Shown one piece after another: positions 8,628 through 16,567 of a stretch of 64,000 bases of DNA. This stretch comes from BOG-932 sp965276835. GTDB taxonomy: Bacteria > Pseudomonadota > Alphaproteobacteria > BOG-932 > Roseiterribacteraceae. Under the pieces are notes generated by a model, which did no database searches, was not told where the DNA came from, and saw nothing but the letters and a program-made list of their open reading frames with translations. Each line of letters opens with the position of its first letter. The first letter of the stretch is position 1. The DNA is taken from contig OZ255631.1 of assembly GCA_965276835.1 (NCBI GenBank), positions 5,890,001 through 5,954,000 on the forward strand, written 5' to 3'. Made by a program: the position numbers and the translations under genes.

Positions 8628-8877
8628 ATGCAGAGCGCGCGGTACTATCGAGAACAGGCCGCCCAGGCTCGTAGGCTTGCCAATCAAATGACGACCCCAG
8701 ACGTCAATCGATACGCTTAATCACTTAGCGCGAGATTGCGGCGGCGATATCGCCACCGACCGTGAGAACGGAGTGGTGGAGATCGTCCATCCTGAGAGGA
8801 TGCTTAGCTACAACACCTTGAGCCGTTGCCTCGCCAGTCTGATGGATTGGGCGCATTGTTCATCATCGCCGGATTGA
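8628..8877 (+). pseudogene. small YYRE-type helical protein, frameshifted
   Basis: The first 27 codons read MQSARYYREQAAQARRLANQ then MTTPDVN. The frame then closes at 8718. The +1 frame from 8710 continues the expected second helix (DTLNHLARDCGGDIATD, then VVEIVHPERM), so one base has been lost or gained near 8705-8712. Same family as the remnant at 7391. Function unknown. Confidence 0.55.
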
Positions 8878-8938
8878 ACCTTGCCGGCACCAGCGACTGA
8901 GAGCGCGTTTGCTCCCGCCTACGGCTGAGAGACTGGGT

Positions 8939-9061
8939 ATGAAACCCGAAGACGATCACGACACGACCGGGTTATCCGCCAGCCTGGAAAGCCTCAAGCG
9001 GAAGACAAGGCACTGGTACGGCCTGACGGATAGCGCGGCTGCACCCGGGCAACGCAGCTAG
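8939..9061 (+). CDS. possible 40-residue protein
   Basis: The frame starts MKPEDDHDTTGLSASLESLK and ends in SAAAPGQRS. The ribosome site is weak and I recognise no family. It could be a remnant of a longer gene cut by the IS fragment that follows. Confidence 0.2.
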   Translation: MKPEDDHDTTGLSASLESLKRKTRHWYGLTDSAAAPGQRS

Positions 9062-9145
9062 TCCCCCGGAACCACCTTCGGCACCGCCACCCCCACCTGA
9101 ATCTCCACCGGTCGAGTACACTGCCGACCATGCCGCGCCACCGTG

Positions 9146-9195
9146 CTGTCAGTCCAACGGCCACTTGTCTCCGTTTTGGCGGAGTGAGGGCAGGG
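9146..9195 (+). mobile_element. IS6 subtype B end fragment
   Basis: GTGCTGTCAGTCCAACGG and the next 30 bases match the left ends of the subtype B elements at 5166 and 36503. The fragment is cut where the subtype A element begins. Confidence 0.6.
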
Positions 9196-9978
9196 GGCTC
9201 TAAGGATTAAGCGATAAGAGACTTCCACTCGGCCATTGCGGCTGAGCGGTTTGCCGTGAATGTCTGTCGGTCGGTGAAGTGTCTTTCCTGATTGAAGTGG
9301 TTGTGGACGGTGCCGTGAACTGAGGCGAATTTCTGAAGTGTTTTCATCCTCCGAAATCTGAGCATCGCCGCTCTCGTCGCCTGAACGGCTGGTGTGAGTT
9401 TTCAGCCCGGTTGTTAATCCACCGCCCGGCCTCCTGTTTTCCAGCATTGCCAATCTCGGTCATGGCCGCTGTGTAGGAGCGCAGGCCATCGGTTACGACA
9501 GCTTCGGGCCTGCCATGGCGCTTCATTGCCGCCTTGATGAATTTAAGGGCTGCAGCCTTGTCCCGTGTCTTACTGGCAAAGGATTCCAGCACTTCGCCCT
9601 CGTGATCGACGGCACGCCAAAGGTAGTGCAACTCGCCGTTGATTTTCACGTAGACCTCGTCGAGATGCCAACGCCACTGGGTGTGCGCCCGCATCCGATC
9701 GACCTGCTTGCGGCGGATTTCGGCGGCGAACATTGGGCCAAACCGGTTCCACCAAAGCCTGACTGTTTCGTGACAGATATCGATCCCGCGTTCGGCCAGC
9801 AGGTTTTCGACGTTACGCAGCGACAGCGGATATTTGACGTACATCATCACCACGAGGCGGATCACCTCGGGTGAGCTGTCAAAGTAGCGGAACGGGTTTT
9901 CCAAAGTAGCGGAACGGGTTTTTCATTCCTGAGCCTAACTGCTCAGGCTACGCCTCGCAATTTTGAGCTGACAGAGCC
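9196..9978 (-). mobile_element. IS6-family element, subtype A, broken transposase
   Basis: The most complete subtype A copy. The outer end shows GGCTCTGTCAG on the minus strand; the inner end retains only GGCTCT. The DDE residues are present (HLDEVYVK, VVTDGLRSY, and NRAENSH with the Glu). Two lesions inactivate it. A roughly 21-base tandem duplication just after the MKNPFRYF start throws the frame out, so only a TTG at 9904 restores it. A single-base loss near 9365 shifts the last 50 codons, which are readable in the other frame as AMLRFRRMKTLQKFASVHG through to a stop at 9207. Confidence 0.88.
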
Positions 9979-10225
9979 CTCCGGGGGCCTCTTCCAAATC
10001 ATATTGAAAGTAAAGGAAAATTCTGATTTGTTTGTCACAACCCCCGCGCCAGCCCCCACATCATAGCGCGACTACAGACCTTTGATGCGTCAGAATGACT
10101 CGGGTCGGTTGTGGACCCGTGTGGGGTGCAACTGCGGACTTTCGCTGCAAGATTGCTTTTCGAATTTCGTCCGGCCCGGCTCCCTTTCGTGGACGCATAT
10201 CGAACTCTTGCCAAGCGCCGCCATG
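9979..10225. other. gap, nothing recognised
   Basis: No open frame with coding character and no repeat was recognised. The sequence becomes coding again at the end of the minus-strand gene at 10226. Confidence 0.4.
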
Positions 10226-10762
10226 TCAGCCGGGTGAATCCGGCCAACCCGAAACGCCGTCCGCAGTCCCCGCCTGATTGGTAAAGATGGCTTCGATCTG
10301 GGTGATCAGCCCATGATCGATCTTGAAGCGCTCAGCTAAGTGAACGGTGACAGGTCCGGCCTGCGCCGCGGTTGGTGACGAGGATTTGTCCGCCGCATGA
10401 CGGCCGTCAATCTCGAGCCGCAGCAGGGTGTAGTACACGAGCTGGTGGGTTTCCTGGTCGACTATAAATCGTGTGTTGCGATAGCCGAGCATAGGCGGCA
10501 TTTTCAGTAGCGAGGCACGCAACGCCATCTCGCCTTTGCCGGTGTCATGCCCTTGTTCGGTGCGCACGGCATCCGGCGCGAACAGCACCTTGGAGCCGTC
10601 ATGATGGACGATGCCTTCAAGATAGGATGTGGCGGCCGTGATCATGCATTGCCGCGAATCATCAGTGCATTGCGGCTTGACCTGTTGCGCCTCGGCTTTC
10701 CATTCGCCTTGCAGTCCCCAAATGGCTGCCGCGGTCATCACGATCCGGTCCAAGTTCTTCAT
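10226..10762 (-). CDS. small secreted protein, SnoaL/DUF8021-like
   Basis: 178 residues with a short hydrophobic N-terminus. The core resembles NTF2/SnoaL-like cone folds of the DUF8021 type: a helix with Cys residues (CTDDSRQCMITAATSYLEGI), HDGSKVLFAPDAVRTEQGHD, and a C-terminal strand pair AERFKIDHGLITQIEAIF. The same plan recurs at 16042-16554, although overall similarity is low. No catalytic residues can be named. It is divergent from the TonB-OmpA receptor gene, suggesting co-regulation and perhaps a role in handling the imported substrate in the periplasm. Confidence 0.65.
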   Translation of the reverse strand: MKNLDRIVMTAAAIWGLQGEWKAEAQQVKPQCTDDSRQCMITAATSYLEGIVHHDGSKVLFAPDAVRTEQGHDTGKGEMALRASLLKMPPMLGYRNTRFIVDQETHQLVYYTLLRLEIDGRHAADKSSSPTAAQAGPVTVHLAERFKIDHGLITQIEAIFTNQAGTADGVSGWPDSPG

Positions 10763-10936
10763 GACTCCCCCTGTCGATGCGCTGCCGTTTTTGTCGTCCA
10801 GCAGGGCTAAAATCCTGAAATGGAATGCTTGACGTTACATATGACACATCATATCGTCCTTCGCATCGACCGTCGATGACAAAGTTCAACGCTCTTCCGC
10901 CGAAGGGCGAGCGCGGAAAAGGGAGGAATTGCGGAT

Positions 10937-13669
10937 ATGTCCATGGGCATCTCTAACTTGGCCTTGAAGCGCTTGTATTGTGGCTTGCTGATGTCGGGCG
11001 TGGCGGGCTGGGATGCCGCGCCGGCTTCCGCTCAATCGGCGGACCAGCCAGTCGCATCGGCGTCGTCTGGTTTGGAAGAGATCGTCGTCACCGCACGGCG
11101 CCGTGAAGAAAAGCTCCAGACCGTTCCTATCGCGATCACTGCGTTCTCCGGTCAAGCCCTGGAAGAGCATGAGATCAGGACGTCGGAAGAGTTTTCCCAC
11201 ATCGTTCCGTCACTGTCGATCAACGGCCCGTTCGGCAACGGCAACGTCACTAATCTAAGATTGCGCGGCTTGCCGGGGGTTGCGACGTATTTTGCCGAGG
11301 TGCCGACCTTCCTCAACACGTCGGAGGCAACCTCGCTCAATGGAAACGCCTTGTTTGTTGATCTGGAGAACGCGCAGGTCCTGAAGGGGCCACAAGGCGT
11401 CGCCTTCGGTCTGAACACGACCGGCGGCGCCATATTGTTCGAGCCGAAGCGGCCGACGAACAACTTCGAGGGCTACGCCGAGCTGACCCTCGGCGACTAT
11501 AACCGTCACGGCATAGAAGCCGCGGTCAATCTGCCTATCGACGACAAGGTTCTTATTCGCGTCACGGCTGCCCGCAACGAGCGCGATGGCTATACCAAGG
11601 ATCTGTCGACCGGGGCGGATTACTCCAATCTGGATTACTGGTACGGCAGACTCTCCGTCACGCTGCGGCCGACCGATAATTTCGAGAATTATATCGTCGC
11701 CGATTATTATTTTTCGCAGGACAATGGCCCCGGCGTCATCCTTTCGGCGGTCAATCCACTGATTGCCGGCGCGATTCTTCCGGCGATCAACAAGGATTTG
11801 GCGCTTCAAAAGACGTTGGGCATCCGGCAGGTCGTGGGTGAGGATCCGGGCCTGCTCCCGGTCGACCGCAATCAGGACTGGCGCATCATCGACATCGCCA
11901 AATGGGATGTGACCGACGATTTCGCCATCAAGAATATCGCGTCCTATTCCAAGGCACAGGAGCTTCAGCGCGTCGATCTTGACGGTTCGCCGCAAAATGC
12001 GATCGCGGTTATCGGCGGCCCGAATTGGGGCACCTACGGTTCGAATCCCAATACCGAGGCCTATACCGAAGAATTCCAGCTGACCGGGAAGGCGTTTGCC
12101 GAAAAGCTGAACTGGATCGCCGGCGGCTTCGTATCGTTCTCTCACGATGCCGGCCCGTCTCAGACATCGACCAACGTGTTCGGCGGCTTGAGCGATACCT
12201 TGCTGTTTCAGCCGACCGATCATGGCAGCGCAGGCCGGACGCAAGGGCTATATGCGCAAGGCGTCTACGACATGTCCGGCCTGTGGTCCGCTCTCGACGG
12301 GCTGAAATTCACCGCCGGCTATCGCTATACCTGGGATTGGCGGACAGCCGAGACGTCGCAACGCAATCCGAAAGGCGTCTGTACGACGCTTGGCGCGGAT
12401 GCGAATTGCGTGTTCGTGACCGACGGCGCGTTTCATGCCTTCGGATGGAATCTCAGCCTCGATTATCAGATCGACACCAGCTCCCTGGTCTATGTGCGGT
12501 CCAGCCGCGGCTATACCAGCGGGGGCTTCAACGGCGTCGCCCCGCCGCAGTTCCGGGACTACAAGCCCGAATACGATACCGACGTGGAAGTGGGCGTGAA
12601 ATCGGATTGGGAAATCGCCGGGATTAAGGCCCGCACCAATGTGGATCTGTTCCATATCTGGTACACGAACATTCAGCGGTCGGTGAATGCGTCGTTCACC
12701 AACGCGGCCGGGGTCGTGCAGATTGGCAGCTTCACGACCAACGCCGCCGCTGCGCAACTCGACGGCGTCGAATTCGACGGCACGGTTGTGCCGGTGAAGG
12801 GTGTCGAGCTGACCGCCGGCTATTCTTACATCCACAGCAAGTACGATCGATTCACCTCGATCAATCCGGCCAATGGACTGCCGCTCGATTTGAGCGGCCA
12901 ATCCTTCACCAACTTCCCCAAGACCCAATTCACGCTGACGGGGCGTTATCATCTGCCGCTCGATCCGGCGCTGGGCAATATCAGCATCGCGGCGACCTAT
13001 AACTGGCAGAGCAGCACGCAGTTCGGCCTCGTGCCGAACGATGTCGGCGCGTTCGAACCTTCTTACGACAATCTCGACCTTCGGATCGACTGGAACGACA
13101 TATTCGGCATGTCGCTTGATGGCTCGTTCTTTATGACGAATGCCACCGACAACGTGCATCGGCTGGGGTCATTTACGATCTTTACGTCCGTTGGAACGGT
13201 GGCGGATATCTACAACGAACCCCGGATGTATGGCTTCTCGCTGAAGTATCGGTTCGGCGGGGCGCCCGAGCCGGAAGCAGCCCCGGCGGCCTATGCTCCG
13301 CCGCCGGTGGTAGTGCCCGCGGCGACGCCGAAGAGCTATTTGGTATTTTTCGACTTCAACAAGTCAGATCTAACGCCTCAGGCAGTGTCGATCGTGAACC
13401 AGGCTGCCGCCAACGCCGGGCCGGCGAAGGTTACGCAGCTGACGGTGACGGGCCACACTGACACGGTCGGTTCGGACGCTTACAACATGCGCCTGTCCCG
13501 CCGCCGTGCGGAATCGGTTGCGGCACAGTTGGAGAAGGACGGCATCCCGTCGTCGGAGATCTTAATCGTCGCCAAAGGGAAGCGCGACCTACTGGTCCCG
13601 ACCGCCGATGGGGTACAGGAGCCGCAGAACCGCCGGGTGCAGATCGTCTATGACGGCGGGATGTCGTGA
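10937..13669 (+). CDS. TonB-dependent receptor with C-terminal OmpA domain
   Basis: A 910-residue outer-membrane receptor. The signal peptide ends near residue 32 (ASAQS). The TonB box and plug start follow (EEIVVTARRREEKLQTVPIA), then a 22-strand-type barrel with strongly alternating aromatic strands to about residue 765. The barrel does not end the protein: a Pro/Ala linker (PEPEAAPAAYAPPPVVVPAA) leads to a peptidoglycan-binding OmpA domain at about 800-905, with FFDFNKSDLTPQA, TGHTDTVGSDAYNMRLSRRR and NRRVQI. Usual receptors end at the last strand. GGGAGGA precedes the ATG. Its stop overlaps the start of the hydrolase gene. The substrate is unknown, probably a large organic compound. Confidence 0.93.
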   Translation: MSMGISNLALKRLYCGLLMSGVAGWDAAPASAQSADQPVASASSGLEEIVVTARRREEKLQTVPIAITAFSGQALEEHEIRTSEEFSHIVPSLSINGPFGNGNVTNLRLRGLPGVATYFAEVPTFLNTSEATSLNGNALFVDLENAQVLKGPQGVAFGLNTTGGAILFEPKRPTNNFEGYAELTLGDYNRHGIEAAVNLPIDDKVLIRVTAARNERDGYTKDLSTGADYSNLDYWYGRLSVTLRPTDNFENYIVADYYFSQDNGPGVILSAVNPLIAGAILPAINKDLALQKTLGIRQVVGEDPGLLPVDRNQDWRIIDIAKWDVTDDFAIKNIASYSKAQELQRVDLDGSPQNAIAVIGGPNWGTYGSNPNTEAYTEEFQLTGKAFAEKLNWIAGGFVSFSHDAGPSQTSTNVFGGLSDTLLFQPTDHGSAGRTQGLYAQGVYDMSGLWSALDGLKFTAGYRYTWDWRTAETSQRNPKGVCTTLGADANCVFVTDGAFHAFGWNLSLDYQIDTSSLVYVRSSRGYTSGGFNGVAPPQFRDYKPEYDTDVEVGVKSDWEIAGIKARTNVDLFHIWYTNIQRSVNASFTNAAGVVQIGSFTTNAAAAQLDGVEFDGTVVPVKGVELTAGYSYIHSKYDRFTSINPANGLPLDLSGQSFTNFPKTQFTLTGRYHLPLDPALGNISIAATYNWQSSTQFGLVPNDVGAFEPSYDNLDLRIDWNDIFGMSLDGSFFMTNATDNVHRLGSFTIFTSVGTVADIYNEPRMYGFSLKYRFGGAPEPEAAPAAYAPPPVVVPAATPKSYLVFFDFNKSDLTPQAVSIVNQAAANAGPAKVTQLTVTGHTDTVGSDAYNMRLSRRRAESVAAQLEKDGIPSSEILIVAKGKRDLLVPTADGVQEPQNRRVQIVYDGGMS

Positions 13670-15087
13670 GGCAGGCCGCTTACGGCGCAGCACTTGCCTT
13701 CGCCGTTCTCGCCGGCGCGGCGTCCGGGGGCTCGGTGCCGGCTGTGACCGGTCCCATCACTACCGGCGATCAAGGCCGGCCATTCACCGCTGCGATCGAT
13801 GACCTGGCCAGAGCCGGTTACCGAGAAGATGAGTATTTTCTCGAAGGTGAGGCGACCGAATTCCAGCCGAAACCAAGTACGTCGCTGGGCTCTGACGGCA
13901 TCTGGCAGGTCGTTCCCGGGGCGCCGCAAAGTTACAAAACGCGCATTCTGGTGCGCCGCCCGATCGACGCCAAGCGGTTCAACGGCACCGTCGTGGTCGA
14001 GTGGATGCAGTCCAGCGCAGGCTTCGACAAGGACGTAAACTGGAACTGGCAGAGTCCCGAGTTCATCCGTGGCGGTTATGCCTGGGTCGGGGTTTCGGCG
14101 CAGCGCCAGGGCGTCGACGGTTCGCCGCCTTCGGACAAGAATCTATTTAAGGATCTGGTACGTTGGGATCCCGCGCGATACGGGTCGCTCCATATTCCGA
14201 GCGAAGGTTTGGCTTACGATATCTTCTCGCAGGTCGGAAGGGTGGTCGGACCTAATCGCCCCAAGTCGCCCGTGGATGCGATGGACGGTCTTGCGGTCAG
14301 GAAGGTGCTGCCGATCGGCGATACGTTTGCCGCCGACCACCTAGTGACATATTACAACGCGGTCCAGCCGCTTGCCGGCGTTTTCGACGGTTTCTTCATC
14401 GGCTGGCGGCATATCAGCGGCGCCGCGCCTCTCAGCGATGGCAGTCCGCTCCCGCCTGTGGTTCGCTTCCGGACTGACATTTCGGCCCCGGTCTTTGTCG
14501 TGAACACGATGGCTGAGGCACCGCCGCATTCCGCGGCACGGCAGCCGGATTCGGACCGGTACCGCCTATGGGAAATCGCCGGTGCCGCGCACACCAACGC
14601 CTATTGGGCGCCGAAGATGTTCGCAGTAATGAATCGCGATTTCGCAATGCCGATCCCTGCTTGCCCGCGGCCCTTCGATGCGGTGCCCAATCAATATGTC
14701 ATGAACGCCGCGATTCATTGGCTGGACCGCTGGGTCCGCGGGGCGGGCACGCCCCCGACCGTCGCGCCGTTATCCGTATCCGGCTCACCGCCCACCATCG
14801 ATCCGGACTCGTTCGGGAACAGCGCCGGCGGCGCGCGCTTACCGGAGGTGCTGGTCCCGATCGCGCGCTATGAGGCGGGCGGCGACCCCCACTGTCCCGG
14901 TGGCTCCGGTTTCACAAGCAGCTTTACACCCGCGCAGATCAAGGCGCTCTACCCGACGCGGGCCGTTTATCTATCCAAATATACCGACGCGGCCAACGCG
15001 GCGGTCAAAGCGGGGTATCTGCTGCCGGCGGACGCCAAGGATGATATTGCGGCCGCACAGCGCACGGAGATTCTCGGAATACAGTAG
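13666..15087 (+). CDS. secreted alpha/beta hydrolase, Abhydrolase_10 type, atypical nucleophile
   Basis: 473 residues, GTG start overlapping the receptor stop by four bases (translational coupling). A signal peptide precedes the family start GPITTGDQGRPFTAAIDDLA. Other family marks are TVVVEWMQSSAGFD, WVGVSAQRQGVDG, YYNAVQPLAGVFDGFFIGWR and WEIAGAAHTNAYW, which supplies the catalytic His region. At the expected nucleophile turn (family G-x-S-x-S-A) this protein reads G218-D-T-F-A-A, so no Ser is present. It may be inactive, use Thr220, or bind rather than cut its ligand. Context suggests ester or lactone substrates imported by the receptor. Confidence 0.85.
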   Translation: MRQAAYGAALAFAVLAGAASGGSVPAVTGPITTGDQGRPFTAAIDDLARAGYREDEYFLEGEATEFQPKPSTSLGSDGIWQVVPGAPQSYKTRILVRRPIDAKRFNGTVVVEWMQSSAGFDKDVNWNWQSPEFIRGGYAWVGVSAQRQGVDGSPPSDKNLFKDLVRWDPARYGSLHIPSEGLAYDIFSQVGRVVGPNRPKSPVDAMDGLAVRKVLPIGDTFAADHLVTYYNAVQPLAGVFDGFFIGWRHISGAAPLSDGSPLPPVVRFRTDISAPVFVVNTMAEAPPHSAARQPDSDRYRLWEIAGAAHTNAYWAPKMFAVMNRDFAMPIPACPRPFDAVPNQYVMNAAIHWLDRWVRGAGTPPTVAPLSVSGSPPTIDPDSFGNSAGGARLPEVLVPIARYEAGGDPHCPGGSGFTSSFTPAQIKALYPTRAVYLSKYTDAANAAVKAGYLLPADAKDDIAAAQRTEILGIQ

Positions 15088-15099
15088 CGATTCCGCGGG

Positions 15100-15816
15100 T
15101 CAAACGGGGGGACGGCCTCCTGGTCTGGCTTTTGCCCCGACCTCTTCGATGAAGCGGCGGAATTCGCGGACCATCACCCGCACGCCGACCTTGCGATCTA
15201 TGCTTTCACGCACGGCGACGGCATAGAAAAACTGATCGAATTGCAGCAATAGGAGGTTCGCCCGCACGCGGGCTTCTAGGCTACCGGCGGCATTGGACGC
15301 TGCCAGGCGAAATGCCGGAATGCGGACGCCATAAAGTTGAATCAACTGTTTGTGGGTATCGGCCTGAGCCGAATCGGAGGCCGGTTCGATTGTTTCGACT
15401 TCGCGCATGATCTGGACGAGCGTTTTATTGGCGACCAGATGATCAATCAGTTGGTTGATCCATACTGTAATCTCTTTTTCGCCGGGATCCTCATAACTGG
15501 CCAAGCGTTCATGGATCGCCTGAAGCGGGATCATCGCTTCGCGAAACAACGCCTCCGCGACTGCCAGCTTGCTGTCGAAGTGACGATAGAATGTCGTGCG
15601 GCTAACCCCTGCATCGGTGGCGATATCGTCCACAGTCGTCACAGCGTAGGAAATCCGCGTGTAAAGCGCGCGCGCCGCGTCAAGAAGCCTTTGGCGGCTG
15701 TTTTGCTTCTGCTCTTGCTGCAATTTCGTGCGGCCATTCGTGCCGCGCCGGGGGCCGATGCCGTCGGCTGTCGCGGGGCGCCGTCGCCCGGTTGCGCTGA
15801 CTGGGGAGTTCGTCAT
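15100..15816 (-). CDS. TetR/AcrR family regulator
   Basis: 238 residues. The N-terminal 35 are basic and disordered. The TetR helix-turn-helix follows (RQRLLDAARALYTRISYAVT, VDDIATDAGVSRTTFYRHFD), then a variable ligand domain rich in Leu and Phe. AAGGA precedes the ATG. It is convergent with the receptor-hydrolase pair and divergent from the secreted-protein/dehydrogenase operon. It is the obvious candidate repressor of this module, with the inducer unknown. Confidence 0.9.
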   Translation of the reverse strand: MTNSPVSATGRRRPATADGIGPRRGTNGRTKLQQEQKQNSRQRLLDAARALYTRISYAVTTVDDIATDAGVSRTTFYRHFDSKLAVAEALFREAMIPLQAIHERLASYEDPGEKEITVWINQLIDHLVANKTLVQIMREVETIEPASDSAQADTHKQLIQLYGVRIPAFRLAASNAAGSLEARVRANLLLLQFDQFFYAVAVRESIDRKVGVRVMVREFRRFIEEVGAKARPGGRPPV

Positions 15817-15882
15817 GTCTTCCTTACAATGCGGGTTGACCCCTTAACCTATTTTTCTCGCGCTTGCCAGTTCGCCATTCCG

Positions 15883-15908
15883 CCGGCACCAACCGGTGGT
15901 TGTGCCGG
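15883..15908. promoter_or_regulatory. inverted repeat between tetR-type gene and its divergent operon
   Basis: The arms GGCACCAACC and GGTTGTGCC (one unpaired base) surround a three-base centre. CCGG and CCGG extend the symmetry outward. Its place in the 225-base divergent spacer and its dyad form fit a TetR operator. A second weaker dyad, GTAACATCATTAC, lies at about 15945. It is unproven which, if either, is bound. Confidence 0.4.
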
Positions 15909-16041
15909 CCAAACAACTACGGGACGCTTGACGGCACATTAGTAACATCATTACCTGTCCAACGGGAACATCGTGATACAGGACCTCGCGATACGCCGTG
16001 GGCGGCGATACAAGGGACAAATCGGCGGGAGGGGCGGGACT

Positions 16042-16554
16042 ATGTCTCACATGAGATTGGCGATGTGCGCAGGGGCCTTCGCGATGCTCAGCGCCGGAGT
16101 TGGCTGGGCCGCGGCCGCTTCGGGCGACGGGCGCGATGACGACGCCGTATTCTGCTCCAAATGGCTACACGATCATAAGAAATCGGATGCTTCCAGTCAG
16201 CATCGGCGTTGCGTCATCGCGGTCGCCAGCACCTATGTCAACGCCGAGGAGAATAGCGCTCCGGAAGACGATCAGCTTTTCACCGACGATATCTCGCGTC
16301 ATCGCGTGGGAACGGAGGCCAATTTCATGCCCGGCAACCGCGCGAGATTTCTTCATCAGAACGCTCATGCCGTGATCGCTACGATCAAGAATCGCCAATG
16401 GACCGTAGACGGTGACGTGGCCTGGATCATGTATGACGGATATTTGAAAACCGCGCCGGACAAGCCTGCCTTTTTTGTGGCCGAGCGGTTCACGCTCGAA
16501 AATGGCCTCATCCGGGAAATCCTCGTCGCCGGGGTTACCACCGTCGCGAAATGA
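16042..16554 (+). CDS. small secreted protein, SnoaL/DUF8021-like
   Basis: 170 residues with a signal peptide (residues 1 to about 26, ending WAAAAS). As in the gene at 10226, a Cys-bearing helix (RCVIAVASTYVNAEE) is followed by LFTDDISRHRVG, and the C-terminus ends in the strand pair AERFTLENGLIREILVAGV. This suggests an NTF2/SnoaL-type cone fold. The start at 16042 has GGAGGGG upstream. It is 13 bases from the dehydrogenase gene, so the two are cotranscribed. It may be a periplasmic ligand-binding or isomerase-like partner; no catalytic residue is evident. Confidence 0.65.
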   Translation: MSHMRLAMCAGAFAMLSAGVGWAAAASGDGRDDDAVFCSKWLHDHKKSDASSQHRRCVIAVASTYVNAEENSAPEDDQLFTDDISRHRVGTEANFMPGNRARFLHQNAHAVIATIKNRQWTVDGDVAWIMYDGYLKTAPDKPAFFVAERFTLENGLIREILVAGVTTVAK

Positions 16555-16567
16555 GGGAGAGGACGCC

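Noticed and set aside
12037..12050. GGTTCGAATCC resembling a tRNA T-loop
   Set aside because: It lies inside the receptor coding frame, and no acceptor stem or anticodon arm can be built around it. A similar hit at 41862 lies in the GMC oxidoreductase gene.
11255..13159. Two long minus-strand frames (329 and 303 codons) opposite the TonB-OmpA gene
   Set aside because: They mirror the receptor in another frame, are Arg/Ile-rich without any family motif, and have no ribosome sites. They are antisense shadows of GC-rich coding DNA.
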